Counted from the stretch's first letter, positions 35,577-44,080 are shown. The stretch is 64,000 bases of DNA from Desulfomicrobium sp. ZS1 (GCF_024204645.1 NZ_CP100351.1:2232001-2296000), one strand, 5' to 3'. Notes: generated by a model not told the origin, from the letters alone. Numbers and translations: made by a program.

Positions 35577-37121
35577 TTAGTCAATGTTGACAACGTGTTC
35601 TTCACCGGTCTCAGCGTGCAGCACGTGCACGGCACAGCCCAGTCACGGGTCGTAGGAGCGAACTAGGCGCCCCACATTGACGGGATTCTTGATGTCGGGA
35701 ACCGGCACGCCGATGAGGGCTTCCTCGATCGGACCGCGCTGGCCCATATCATCTCTGGGGTTGGCGTTCCAAAGAGTCGCAGACACGATCTGATAATTCT
35801 CGATCTTCTTGTCCTTGATCTTCAGGTAATGCAGCAAGGAGCCGCGGGGAGCCTCGGTGAAACCGGTGCCTTCGGCGGCATCCGGGATCTCGGACTTGAC
35901 GTAGGTTTCGGCGCCGGGCTGAACCTGCTTGAGCCATTTTTCAACGGCAACAGAGGTAACCCAGGTTTCCTCGGCACGAGCCACGTGGCGACCCATGATG
36001 GAGAAAGCCTTGTCGCCCAGATCACGGAAGTTCTTGGCTTCAATGCCGTAGAGTTCCTTGAGCAGTTTCTGGCCGACGGGGCTCAGTTCCGGGTTCTGGA
36101 CCCACATACGGGCCAGCGGACCGACTTCACAGGGCTTGTCCTTGTAACGGGGAGCCTTGATGAAGCTGTACGCACCGGGCTTGTCCGGATTGGGATTCGT
36201 CTCGCCGACGCTGTAGTGCAGGCCGCCGGGAGCAGACTGATCAAAGAAGGAATGTCCGACATATTCCTTGACCAGCTTGGAATCGAATTCCTCATCCTTG
36301 CCGTCGATGTAAACGCCGGGTTTGAGCAGGAAGGTCTTGTAGTCGTCGTCTTCGGGAAAAACACCGAAAGCGATGACGTTCTTCCAGCCGATACCGGTCT
36401 CGAACAGATCGGTGTACACGGAACCCAGAGTGTAGATCAAAGGCAGATATTCCTCGATCACGAACTTCTGGACTTCCTTGAAACGGGCTGCGTATTCGGC
36501 AACCTTTTCCGCCGTGGGAATCTCGGTTGCACCGCCCACGACCATGCCCTGAACATGAGGCATGCGACCGCCGAACATGGCGACCATCTCATGACAGATG
36601 CGGCGGATTTCCAGTGCCTTGAGGTACTGATTCAAGCCGTAGGTGTTGGTTGCATCAGCCTTGGCCCCGTCCTTGATGCGATCCGTCAAAAGATCCGCAT
36701 TGGCGTAACGGGGAACAAAAGGAGATACATCGGGACCCTTGACATAATCCAGGGCGGCCAAGTGATAAAAATGCAGAATATGAGACTGCAGATAGTTGGC
36801 ACCGAAGATCAGGTTACGGGTAATGCGGCCATTGGTAGTTACTTTGACGCCAAAGGCGTCATCCTGGGCCATGACGGAAGCCGTACAGTGCGCCGTGGGG
36901 CACACGCCGCAGATGCGCTGTACGATCTGGGAAGAATCCCTGGGATCGCGACCGCGCAGAATCTGCTCGAACCCGCGGAACATTCCGCCGGAACACTTGG
37001 CATCGACGACCTTGCCGTCCTTGACTTCAACCTCAATCTTGAGATGACCTTCAACCCGAGTCAACGGATCAATGGAAATCTTAACTTTCCCGTCAGCTGC
37101 GGGAGTAGCTGCTTGTGACAC
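35577..37121 (-). CDS. hysA: [NiFeSe] hydrogenase large subunit, selenoprotein
   Basis: The frame continues through an in-frame TGA at 35643-35645 and ends at TAA, giving 514 residues with selenocysteine at 493. Nickel ligands: CGVC at residues 71-74 and the C-terminal DP-U-LGC at 493-496, where Sec replaces the first cysteine of the usual CxxC. Downstream of the TGA the reading continues with the normal large-subunit ending AVHVLHAETGEEHVVNID, so the stop cannot be real. Cleavage after His499 would release 15 residues. Reading only to TGA would remove two nickel ligands. Periplasmic, exported with HysB through Tat. An automated caller would truncate it at 492 residues. Confidence 0.97.
35615..35631 (-). 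promoter_or_regulatory. Candidate bacterial SECIS hairpin in hysA
   Basis: Eleven bases after the UGA, CGUGCA pairs perfectly with UGCACG around the loop CGUGC, which contains the GU typical of SelB-binding loops. Distance and loop fit the bacterial SECIS pattern. The hairpin lies within codons for the conserved C-terminal residues. Confidence 0.65.
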
Positions 37122-37136
37122 GTGCGTCCTCCTTGA

Positions 37137-38084
37137 TTATTCCGCTACATAGAAAGGAGACTTTCCATCCGGAAAGTCCGGTTCCACACAGCCGATACAC
37201 ACGGCGTTCTCGACACACCAGTTGATGCCGTTGTTCCAGCGACGCTTGGCGCAATCGGCATAGGTGGACGGACCCTTACAGCCAAGTTCGGCCTTGCAGC
37301 CCGGCTTGGTGAAGGTTTCCGCGAATTCGGAGTTGTCGTACTTATCAAGATACGGACAGTTCTCGTGGATGTTGTCGCCAAAGAACAGCAGCGGGCGGCC
37401 GTCATCATCCAACTCGGGCAGGGGATGCTCGGTCGGATTGAGGACATGGCTCCACGCGGCAACCAGCGTGCCGACCATCCAGTCCGGATGGGGCGGACAT
37501 CCGGGCACGTTGACCAGCAGTTTTTCGATCTTCTCTTCGGCAAAGAAGTCACGAACGCTCTTGGCGCCGGTGACGTTGCCTGCAGCGGCAGGAATGCCGC
37601 CAAAAGCGGAACAAGTGCCCACGGCCACTGTGGCCAGAGACTTGGGTGCCAGATCCCGAATCAGTTCCATCATGGTGACTTCATGGTGATGCCCTTTGGC
37701 ATCAAGAGTTTCACCGACAATGCAGTAGCGACCTTCCTTGGCGGTGGGGATGGCACCTTCCACCAGCAAGAAAAAGTTGCCGTTAAACTTTTCAGCAATT
37801 TCGTACATGTGCGCCAATGCCATCTCACCTTCACTTGCCATGACGGTGGGATGGAACTCAAGGCTGATCACATCCAACAGAATCTCCTTGATTCTGGGAT
37901 GGACTGCGTTGAGCAGAGAAACGGAACAACCTGTACAACCCTGTCCCTGTACCCAAATGACCGGAGCTTTTTTGGCCCCTTCGGTCATGGCGTGCACGAT
38001 GCCCGGATGATAAATCTGGGAGATTCCCAATCCGGCGACACCTGCGGAGCACAGTTTTACGAACTCACGTCTGCTAAGACTCAT
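37137..38084 (-). CDS. hysB: [NiFeSe] hydrogenase small subunit
   Basis: A 315-residue precursor with a Tat signal (SRREFVKLCSAGVAGLGIS). Fe-S ligands: proximal cluster CTGC, GTCSAFGG and PGCPPHPDW; distal and medial clusters in NIHENCPYLD, KPGCKAELGCKGP, DCAKRRWNN, NWCVENAVCIGC. The NWC cysteine replaces the proline of standard [NiFe] small subunits (NWP), which gives a medial [4Fe-4S] instead of [3Fe-4S] cluster, the recognised feature of the NiFeSe type. Electrons go to periplasmic cytochrome c3. The start is fixed by AAGGAGGAGG just before the ATG; 18 further codons upstream are noncoding. It precedes hysA by 15 bases. Confidence 0.97.
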   Translation of the reverse strand: MSLSRREFVKLCSAGVAGLGISQIYHPGIVHAMTEGAKKAPVIWVQGQGCTGCSVSLLNAVHPRIKEILLDVISLEFHPTVMASEGEMALAHMYEIAEKFNGNFFLLVEGAIPTAKEGRYCIVGETLDAKGHHHEVTMMELIRDLAPKSLATVAVGTCSAFGGIPAAAGNVTGAKSVRDFFAEEKIEKLLVNVPGCPPHPDWMVGTLVAAWSHVLNPTEHPLPELDDDGRPLLFFGDNIHENCPYLDKYDNSEFAETFTKPGCKAELGCKGPSTYADCAKRRWNNGINWCVENAVCIGCVEPDFPDGKSPFYVAE

Positions 38085-38147
38085 ACCCTCCTCCTTCAAA
38101 AAGGTAATAGCGTGCAGAGACTTCGGCCTTTTTTTCACGAGCTGCCA

Positions 38148-38176
38148 GATATCCTTAAAATTATTGATATGTCAAC
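38148..38176 (-). promoter_or_regulatory. Candidate hysBA promoter
   Basis: On the minus strand a perfect TTGACA (38171-38176) is followed after 17-18 bases by ATATCT/TATCTG. The predicted start is about 55 bases before the hysB ATG. The -10 match is weak, so an activator may be needed. Confidence 0.45.
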
Positions 38177-38302
38177 GCACTTTGGATCGAAAATCACGAT
38201 CACTCCGATCTGAACACAGCAACAGCACGAAGCAGCAATTAGTGTTATGATATTTTAATATAAACACAAATAGTATTACTTAATCATAATAAATAACACT
38301 GC

Positions 38303-38317
38303 ATGAAGCTGCTTCAT
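38303..38317. promoter_or_regulatory. Palindrome upstream of hysB, candidate operator
   Basis: ATGAAGC-T-GCTTCAT is a perfect inverted repeat with a one-base centre, in a very AT-rich region about 130 bases upstream of the candidate hysBA promoter. The regulator is unknown. Confidence 0.4.
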
Positions 38318-38370
38318 CCGCCTTTGCATATTTAAATTTCTGCAAAAGCACATGTGTCATATAATTGGTT

Positions 38371-38491
38371 GCTGCAAAAAGTCGGGTGATGCCGCGAAAA
38401 GTCATTCCAACGCGTGCAAAATCATTTATTCTCAAGCATTTAAAAAAGAAACATACCCATTATTCTTGAAAAAAAATGACGATTTTTTGTG
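38371..38491. repeat. Dispersed intergenic repeat, copy 1
   Basis: Begins GCTGCAAAAAGTCGGG and ends GACGATTTTTTG, so the ends form an imperfect terminal inverted repeat (GCAAAAAGTCG / CGATTTTTTG). Internally AAGTCATTCCAACGCG and TTTAAAAAAG...TTCTTGAAAAAAAATGACGA align to the copies near 45.6 and 54.5 kb. Confidence 0.6.
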
Positions 38492-38527
38492 GTGACATCT
38501 TCACCTGGCAAGCGGGAACAATGCAAT

Positions 38528-39421
38528 TCAGTCACGGCGAGGATAATAGGCGTGAGTCGAGTTATGCTGCCATAGAAAATTGTTGACATGGAACCCGTCG
38601 GAAAAAAAGGTCACTGAACCGAGAATAGGCTCGGGGGAATCGGGGTTCTCTCCGTATACGTAAATAAAACGGTTGAATCGAAAAAGCTGACGCCTGAGGC
38701 CCATTGCTTCAGCATGTAAAATAAGATGTCCGCTGCCGGCACGATCGTCTTCAATCCACACCTTGCCGGATTTTCCCATAGAATATTCGCCAACATAATT
38801 TTCCTCGACGAACTCCTCCGTGGCCACGCCGTGCATGAAGCGGGCTTCGGCGCCATGTTTGAGAGCGTCTTGTCCTGATTCATTGGCCAGCACAGTCACT
38901 CCGGGGCGGGGAACAATCTCTCCGATCGGTGTTTTACTCTCCACGATCTCCTGCAACACGGGGCTCGGATTACGCACACGTTCCGGAGCAGGCTCTACCT
39001 GGGCACGAGATTTTGACTGAACGGGAGAAGTATTTTTTTTGGACACGGCTTTAACCTCCGGCACAGGTTTTTGAACCGGACTGGAGCGGGCAGCAGAAAC
39101 CGACGATGTGACATCCGAGGAAGTGACAGGACGCGGCGCTACTTTCGCGGCCACCGGGGCTTGGGCAGGAGGAGAGACAGACTCGTCGGATAGCGCATCA
39201 ATGTCCAACAGCAGGGGCCTGTCTTTGACCAACTCTGGCACGGGCCGAAAATCAGCCATCCAGCCACTTAGAGCGTGGAGAAGTAGCGACAAAACAATAC
39301 AACCCGTCAACACGGATTTACGGATGCCAAAAACACGGCCATCCTTTCCCGCGTTCTTCAATTGGGTTATATGAATTCCCTGATCAAAAAGTGTCAAAAA
39401 TCTCATTGCGGAAGGACTCAT
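38528..39421 (-). CDS. TonB-like protein with proline-rich linker (unknown function)
   Basis: A 297-residue protein: a cytoplasmic N-terminus of about 34 residues, one transmembrane helix (SVLTGCIVLSLLLHALSGW), a linker of about 120 residues rich in P, A, V, S and K (PPAQAPVAAKVAPRPV and similar), then a C-terminal domain of about 110 residues with VGEYSMGKSGKVWIEDD and PEPILGSVTFFSDGFHV. The plan resembles TonB/TolA energy transducers, but the terminal domain is not a standard TonB domain. No ExbB/ExbD neighbour is present. Divergent from the substrate-binding protein gene. AGAGGAAAG precedes the start. Confidence 0.6.
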   Translation of the reverse strand: MSPSAMRFLTLFDQGIHITQLKNAGKDGRVFGIRKSVLTGCIVLSLLLHALSGWMADFRPVPELVKDRPLLLDIDALSDESVSPPAQAPVAAKVAPRPVTSSDVTSSVSAARSSPVQKPVPEVKAVSKKNTSPVQSKSRAQVEPAPERVRNPSPVLQEIVESKTPIGEIVPRPGVTVLANESGQDALKHGAEARFMHGVATEEFVEENYVGEYSMGKSGKVWIEDDRAGSGHLILHAEAMGLRRQLFRFNRFIYVYGENPDSPEPILGSVTFFSDGFHVNNFLWQHNSTHAYYPRRD

Positions 39422-39485
39422 ATTGTTCTTTCCTCTGGCCCGTGATACGTAGAAATAATATCATAGCGTTCCACGGGAGGCGGAT

Positions 39486-40469
39486 ATGCTGAAGCTGGTC
39501 GTGACTATGCTTATCTTGTGTGCGGTCACATCCGACGCATCAACACAATTTAATCTAAGCATTGTTCATAGCTATCACAAGGAGTACGCTTGGGAGCAAA
39601 GTTTGACCAGCGGCCTTTTAGACTCCTTGCCGAAAAACGCAAACCTTGACCATTTTTACCTGGACACCAAGCGCCTGCCAAAAACCCAGCACGCGGAGCG
39701 TGCCAAAACAGTTTTGCAGCAACTGGCCGCAAGCCAACCGGACCTGATCATCCTCTGCGACGACAATGCGGCCAAATATCTGGGCCCGCACCTCAAAAAC
39801 GGTTCCACTCCGGTCGTATACGTCGGCATCAATCGCAACCCCAGAGATTACGGCCTCTTTCCTGCCATTAACATGACCGGGATTCTCGAACGTCCTCTTC
39901 TCAAGCGTTCGCTGCATTCCATGTGCCGACTGGTCAATACGGCCGACACCAAGGTGCTTGTCCTTTTTGACTCCGACGCCACCTCCGATGCCGTGCTGCA
40001 CGAAGCGTTCAAGGGAGAGGCGTATTTCAACCTGGGCAAGGTGCGCGTCGAACTCAAGCAATTCGAATTGTTGGAAAACTGGCAAAACGCACTTCGTAAC
40101 GCCAAAGCCGAGGGTTTTGACACCGTTTATATCGGCCTTTACCACACTTTACGCAACAGCGTGGGCGAACATGTGCCGGATGAAGAGGTGATCGCCTGGG
40201 CCAACACCCATGCTCCTGTACCCATTTTCGCTTTTTGGGATTTTGCGGTAGGAACGGGCAAAACAATTGGCGGATATGTGCTCAGCGGACGCGACCAAGG
40301 TCTGGCCGGCGGCGAGATCGTGACCGAAATTCTGAACGGCAGATCTCCATCAACAATCCCCCCCCGTTCCGCAAAGGAAGGTTCATACCAGTTCAGCATT
40401 CATGAACTGAATCGATTCGGCATTACACTGCCGCAAAAAATCCGGCAACAGGCAGTCCTGCTTCCCTGA
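39486..40469 (+). CDS. Orphan ABC-transporter-type substrate-binding protein
   Basis: A 327-residue exported protein with a signal peptide (about residues 1-19) and the fold of the PF04392 periplasmic binding family: LSIVHSYHKEYAWEQSLTSG, PDLIILCDDNAAKYLGP, TPVVYVGINRNPRDYG and a final RFGITLPQ segment typical of this family. No permease or ATPase gene is nearby. Such stand-alone proteins in Deltaproteobacteria are often sensory inputs, sometimes joined to kinases; here only the binding protein is present. It is divergent from the TonB-like gene and 80 bases upstream of another unknown gene. Confidence 0.75.
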   Translation: MLKLVVTMLILCAVTSDASTQFNLSIVHSYHKEYAWEQSLTSGLLDSLPKNANLDHFYLDTKRLPKTQHAERAKTVLQQLAASQPDLIILCDDNAAKYLGPHLKNGSTPVVYVGINRNPRDYGLFPAINMTGILERPLLKRSLHSMCRLVNTADTKVLVLFDSDATSDAVLHEAFKGEAYFNLGKVRVELKQFELLENWQNALRNAKAEGFDTVYIGLYHTLRNSVGEHVPDEEVIAWANTHAPVPIFAFWDFAVGTGKTIGGYVLSGRDQGLAGGEIVTEILNGRSPSTIPPRSAKEGSYQFSIHELNRFGITLPQKIRQQAVLLP

Positions 40470-40550
40470 AAGACTCAAGACAACGCCGCCGGCCCAAAAG
40501 GACCTTCCATGCCTTGACCCGAAGCAGGTCACTCATTACCAGCCTTTTCC

Positions 40551-41141
40551 ATGAACATAAAAAACGCAGACCAAAAAAAGCAACAAATTTTGGACCATGA
40601 ATCGCAACTGGCCCGCCAACTGGCCCTGCAGGTTCTCGAAAAACCCAAACCGCCCATCTGGATGATTTTTGTACCAATATTCTTTGTTTTCTTCGTACAG
40701 AAGATGAACCAGTACAAGAGTGGGCTAACAGAATTCGTCGACAACTACATAAAGTCGCGTCGCCTCGCCTTGGAGGAGGCCCTGGAAGCCGAAGAGACCG
40801 AACGCCCGGTGGATGTGACGGGACTTGTGAAAAAAGTGGGGACTATTCCGGAGCAGGCAAAGCCTTTTTTCACACAATGGATGGCCATCCTGGTTGACCA
40901 CTATCGTCTGCTGCTGACCTCACAGGGCAATAGCCATTCTGTGTTGGTTCGCGCCGGCTACCAAAACAAAACGAACTATCTTCTGTTCTGCAATTGCCTG
41001 AACAAAGCCGAAAACGCGTACAGCATGGCACTTCTTCCGGAAATGGACGGAGACAACCAGGACCTTCATCATGTCATCAAAAAAATAGATGCCTGCGTCA
41101 CCAATCTGCGTCGACAGGATGCTGACGCAATCTTCCCTTAA
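40551..41141 (+). CDS. Conserved hypothetical membrane protein
   Basis: A 196-residue protein with one hydrophobic segment at about residues 36-52 (IWMIFVPIFFVFFVQKMN) between a charged N-terminus and a helical C-terminal domain of about 140 residues. The C-terminal part contains LLLTSQGNSHSVLVRAGYQN and NAYSMALLPEMDGD. I do not recognise the family; it appears to be limited to sulfate reducers and relatives, but this is an impression. It lies downstream of the binding-protein gene on the same strand. Confidence 0.6.
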   Translation: MNIKNADQKKQQILDHESQLARQLALQVLEKPKPPIWMIFVPIFFVFFVQKMNQYKSGLTEFVDNYIKSRRLALEEALEAEETERPVDVTGLVKKVGTIPEQAKPFFTQWMAILVDHYRLLLTSQGNSHSVLVRAGYQNKTNYLLFCNCLNKAENAYSMALLPEMDGDNQDLHHVIKKIDACVTNLRRQDADAIFP

Positions 41142-41385
41142 AATCAAATACGCGGACACAGTCCAAAATCCCGTAAGCCAAACTCGTTTCAGCATAACAA
41201 TCGATTGGCAATGTCGAATGAAAATACGGTATTGCCAATTTTCATTTCAAGACAACTGTTCCATCTTCTTTTTCAAAAAACACAGCATTGTTGACACTTC
41301 ATAACAAATAAAAACGTATTCAAAGTCTTAATTTTTCCGCTGGAAACACGCACGCGGTACTGAAAGACACCACCTCCCTGATAAA

Positions 41386-41685
41386 CTACAGCATATCTTG
41401 CATCTGAGTAAAAAAATCTCCGCGTTCAAAGGCCGGAGAATGCGCTTTTTCCAGTCGATCCAAACTTGCAAGAAACGCTTCCCACCCCTCAATTTCCTCA
41501 ATTTTAGCCTTGTCGCAAAAGATCTTGAAACGCGTGCCACGGGGGCATTTGGTCAGGTTTATCTCAAAACTGTGTCCTTGAGTGTACACGGTCCAATGTG
41601 CGGACCAACTGCTTCTATCTCCTTCGGTTTTTTTGAATTTCTCAAAAAAAGCCTCGAATATTTCGACAATCCGCTTCTCGTCCAT
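41386..41685 (-). CDS. Small hypothetical protein
   Basis: A 99-residue soluble protein. The start is fixed by AAGGAG five bases before the ATG; a much longer frame upstream has no ribosome site. Sequence features: an N-terminal helix (EIFEAFFEKFKK), a beta-rich centre HWTVYTQGHSFEINLTKCP, and a helical end. Not assigned to a family. It is transcribed away from the GntR regulator gene. About 240 AT-rich bases between it and the preceding gene hold nothing I recognise. Confidence 0.6.
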   Translation of the reverse strand: MDEKRIVEIFEAFFEKFKKTEGDRSSWSAHWTVYTQGHSFEINLTKCPRGTRFKIFCDKAKIEEIEGWEAFLASLDRLEKAHSPAFERGDFFTQMQDML

Positions 41686-41839
41686 TTCTTCTCCTTTTGC
41701 CCTTAAATGATTCTTTCGCGCATCATTACCGCCAAGCAGGTAAGCACTTTCCCTGCGCTTCGGCAACTCTGAAACACAGACTTGCCTTTTGACCTCAGCC
41801 GGGCGTATTGGTAGGACCAATTTCACGGGAGAAAACAGA

Positions 41840-42538
41840 GTGACAACACCCATTCAACAAAAAAGAATTTACGAAGAGATTACTACGCGCCTGCAGACAA
41901 TGGTGCAGAACGATGACCTAAAACCTGGCGATCGTCTGCCGCCGGAACGCCAACTCGCGATACTGTTCGGGGTGTCGCGAAATTCCGTGCGCGAGGCAAT
42001 CAAAAGCCTGGAGCAGCAAGGAATGCTGGTCAGCAGACCAGGGGCAGGCACCTTCATTGCCGAAAATAATCAAGCCAGTCTGACGACGGCCCTGGGAGAC
42101 GCCTTTGCGCGGGAACGACATCGTCTCGATGACATATTTGAATTGCGCCTCCTGCTTGAGCCTCAGATCGCGCATCTGGCCGCCCAGCGCATCGCACAAC
42201 ATGAACTTGCGGAGTTGCAGGACCTTATCCACGCCTACAAAAAAAACCTTGGAGATGGCCTGTCTGTCTGTCTTTTCGATCAGGCTTTCCACGACGCCAT
42301 TGCTGCCGCCACCGGCAATCAATCCATCATCCTGCTCATGGAGCAGATGCATGATCTGCTGCGCGAAAGCAGGGATGAGGCGCTGCAATCACCCGCCCGC
42401 AATGCCAAGTCGCTGGAGGATCATCAAACAATCCTGGAAGCCTTGAGTTCACACGATCCGGAGCGTGCCCGAGAGGCCATGACGGTACACCTCATACATA
42501 CCAGAGAAATTGTTTTTACCTCAACCACAGGAGAATGA
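41840..42538 (+). CDS. GntR/FadR-family transcriptional regulator
   Basis: A 232-residue regulator: an N-terminal winged helix-turn-helix (DRLPPERQLAILFGVSRNSV then REAIKSLEQQGML) and a C-terminal FCD ligand domain with conserved acidic and histidine residues for a metal-carboxylate effector (RLLLEPQIAHLAA, FHDAIAAATGN, DHQTILEAL). The GTG start is chosen because GGGAG lies eight bases upstream. It precedes and overlaps the hydroxy-acid oxidase gene, so it is likely its regulator, responding to lactate, glycolate or a related acid. LldR, GlcC and PdhR belong to this family. Confidence 0.88.
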   Translation: MTTPIQQKRIYEEITTRLQTMVQNDDLKPGDRLPPERQLAILFGVSRNSVREAIKSLEQQGMLVSRPGAGTFIAENNQASLTTALGDAFARERHRLDDIFELRLLLEPQIAHLAAQRIAQHELAELQDLIHAYKKNLGDGLSVCLFDQAFHDAIAAATGNQSIILLMEQMHDLLRESRDEALQSPARNAKSLEDHQTILEALSSHDPERAREAMTVHLIHTREIVFTSTTGE

Positions 42539-42540
42539 TC

Positions 42541-43557
42541 ATGAAAGAAATACGTAAAACAGCCCGCGATCTGATGACCGGCTTCTGTCGCGTGTGCCCT
42601 GTTTGCAATGGCAAGGCTTGCGCAGGAGAAGTTCCGGGCATGGGCGGACTCGGCACCGGGTCGGCCTTCATGGCCAACGTACAGGCTTTGGCAAAAGTCA
42701 CTTTCAACATGCGCCTAGTGCACGAAATCACCGAACCCGATACCAGCACCAGTATCCTAGGCCTGGATTTGTCCATGCCTGTCATGGCGGCTCCCATCGG
42801 CGGAGTTTCATTCAATATGGGCGGGAAGCGCACTGAAGAAGAATACATTAACGCGATCATCGACGGGACTAAGCAGGCAGGAATCATCGGATGCACCGGA
42901 GACGGAGTGCCGCCCTTAATCCACGAATCGGGTCTGGCCGCCATTGCGGCTGCGGGCGGACACGGAATCCCGTTCATCAAACCCTGGGAAGACGCCGAAC
43001 TCTACGAAAAATTAGCCAAGGCCAGGGACTGCGGAGCCAAAATCATAGGAATGGACATCGACGCAGCCGGCCTTATTACGCTGCGCAAAATGGGGCGCCC
43101 GGTCTCTCCCAAATCGGTGGACACGCTACGGAAAATCATTGCCAAGGCGGGAGTGAAGTTCATCGTCAAGGGTGTCATGACCCCGCACGACGCGGCACTG
43201 GCTTTGGAGGCAGGAGCCGATGCCATAGTCGTTTCCAACCATGGCGGACGAGTGCTCGACCATACGCCGGGAACAGCCGAAGTATTACCGGGCATAGCCG
43301 AACAGATGAAGGGAAAATTGGGAGTAATCGTGGATGGAGGGGTACGCACAGGTGCCGACGTACTCAAAATGCTCGCCCTGGGAGCGGACGCAGTCATGGT
43401 CGGCAGGCCCTTCAGCATAGCAGCCATGGGCAATCTGACCGAGGGCGTTGTTACCTACAGCGAAACACTTCGCACCGAACTCATGCAGGCCATGGTCATG
43501 ACCGGAACGGAATCGATAGCGAAGGTTTCGCCGACCATACTCTACAGCAAGGCCTAA
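42541..43557 (+). CDS. FMN-dependent alpha-hydroxy-acid oxidizing protein
   Basis: A 338-residue FMN barrel of the lactate/glycolate oxidase family. PVMAAPIGGVSFN, KIIGMDIDAAG, KFIVKGVMTPHDA, VVSNHGGRVLDHTPG (catalytic His and Arg) and VDGGVRTGADVLKMLALGA are clear. The N-terminus is unusual for the family: FCRVCPVCNGKACAGEVPG carries four cysteines in CxxCxxC...C spacing that could bind a metal or Fe-S cluster. It is probably an anaerobic dehydrogenase version rather than an O2-using oxidase. The second ATG is favoured by GGAG spacing. Coupled to the GntR gene upstream. Confidence 0.88.
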   Translation: MKEIRKTARDLMTGFCRVCPVCNGKACAGEVPGMGGLGTGSAFMANVQALAKVTFNMRLVHEITEPDTSTSILGLDLSMPVMAAPIGGVSFNMGGKRTEEEYINAIIDGTKQAGIIGCTGDGVPPLIHESGLAAIAAAGGHGIPFIKPWEDAELYEKLAKARDCGAKIIGMDIDAAGLITLRKMGRPVSPKSVDTLRKIIAKAGVKFIVKGVMTPHDAALALEAGADAIVVSNHGGRVLDHTPGTAEVLPGIAEQMKGKLGVIVDGGVRTGADVLKMLALGADAVMVGRPFSIAAMGNLTEGVVTYSETLRTELMQAMVMTGTESIAKVSPTILYSKA

Positions 43558-43560
43558 AAA

Positions 43561-43582
43561 AAGGGCCGGAAAACCGGCCCTA
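43561..43582. terminator. Intrinsic terminator shared by convergent genes
   Basis: GGGCCGG pairs with CCGGCCC around an AAAA loop. The minus strand has seven T after the stem and this hairpin starts at the very stop codon of the PilZ gene; the plus strand tail is weak (TATCCT). Confidence 0.85.
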
Positions 43583-43879
43583 TCCTCTGTACTTCAACCC
43601 GGTCTCGTAAACCGGCAATCCTCTCTCGGGGATCTCCTTGCTCCAGCATACGGCCACAGGGTAGCGGTCGAATTCGCCCATGGATGATTCGGGAGAATAA
43701 CCTTCCAGGGAAAGCTCAAGCTTGGCGTCCTTCTGGATGGGCGTACGGGTCTTGAGACACAGGCCACCGTCGCTGTAATTGATCAAACGGGCATACTGGG
43801 TCTTGCTCTGACCTTCATAGACATAGCGGACCGGCACCAGACAATCTTTTCGAATATGCATGCGCTTGTTTTCAGACAT
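43580..43879 (-). CDS. Single-domain PilZ protein
   Basis: A 99-residue PilZ domain. HIRKDCLVPVRYVYEG carries an R/K-x-x-x-R-like arginine motif and NYSDGGLCLKT gives the N-x-S-x-x-G motif, so c-di-GMP binding is plausible. PVAVCWSKE completes the fold. CGAGGAGG lies correctly before the ATG; the longer frame upstream was rejected. Single-domain PilZ proteins act as adaptors for motility or secretion. The RxxxR motif is slightly altered (RKDCL), so binding is not certain. Confidence 0.85.
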   Translation of the reverse strand: MSENKRMHIRKDCLVPVRYVYEGQSKTQYARLINYSDGGLCLKTRTPIQKDAKLELSLEGYSPESSMGEFDRYPVAVCWSKEIPERGLPVYETGLKYRG

Positions 43880-44050
43880 TGGATTCCTCCTCGCGTTTTG
43901 CCCCGGCCATTCGGAGCCAGGAATGAAACTCGAACATTTAAAACAGGACTTTTTTATAGCCGATTTCAGCAAAAGAGGCAATTATCCAAATTTAGAACAT
44001 ATCGGCAAAAAAATACTTGCCATTTGTAACACCCCTCTATATTAACCGAC

Positions 44051-44077
44051 TTCGCTTTCGGGGCAACCCAAAGCGAA
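44051..44077 (+). promoter_or_regulatory. Hairpin just upstream of tRNA-Met
   Basis: TTCGCTTT pairs with AAAGCGAA around an inner GGG/CCC hairpin, three bases before the tRNA 5' end. It may be a 5'-leader structure for RNase P processing. Confidence 0.35.
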
Positions 44078-44080
44078 CAC

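Larger units (their letters stand above)
38085..38527. other. AT-rich intergenic region between hysB and a TonB-like gene
   Basis: About 440 bases with no credible coding frame. It holds the candidate hysBA promoter, a 15-bp palindrome, and a copy of a dispersed repeat (38371-38491). Confidence 0.6.

Noticed and set aside
35829-37118. A 429-codon plus-strand frame opposite hysA
   Set aside because: It is the complement of a conserved hydrogenase gene and has no family match.
35643-37121. hysA as a 492-residue protein ending at TGA
   Set aside because: It would lose two of the four nickel ligands, while the continued frame gives the exact expected C-terminus.
38165-38176. TTGA-TATG-TCAA as an FNR/CRP box upstream of hysB
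   Set aside because: Half-sites are too short and the spacing differs from TTGAT-N4-ATCAA; it is better explained as the -35 TTGACA.
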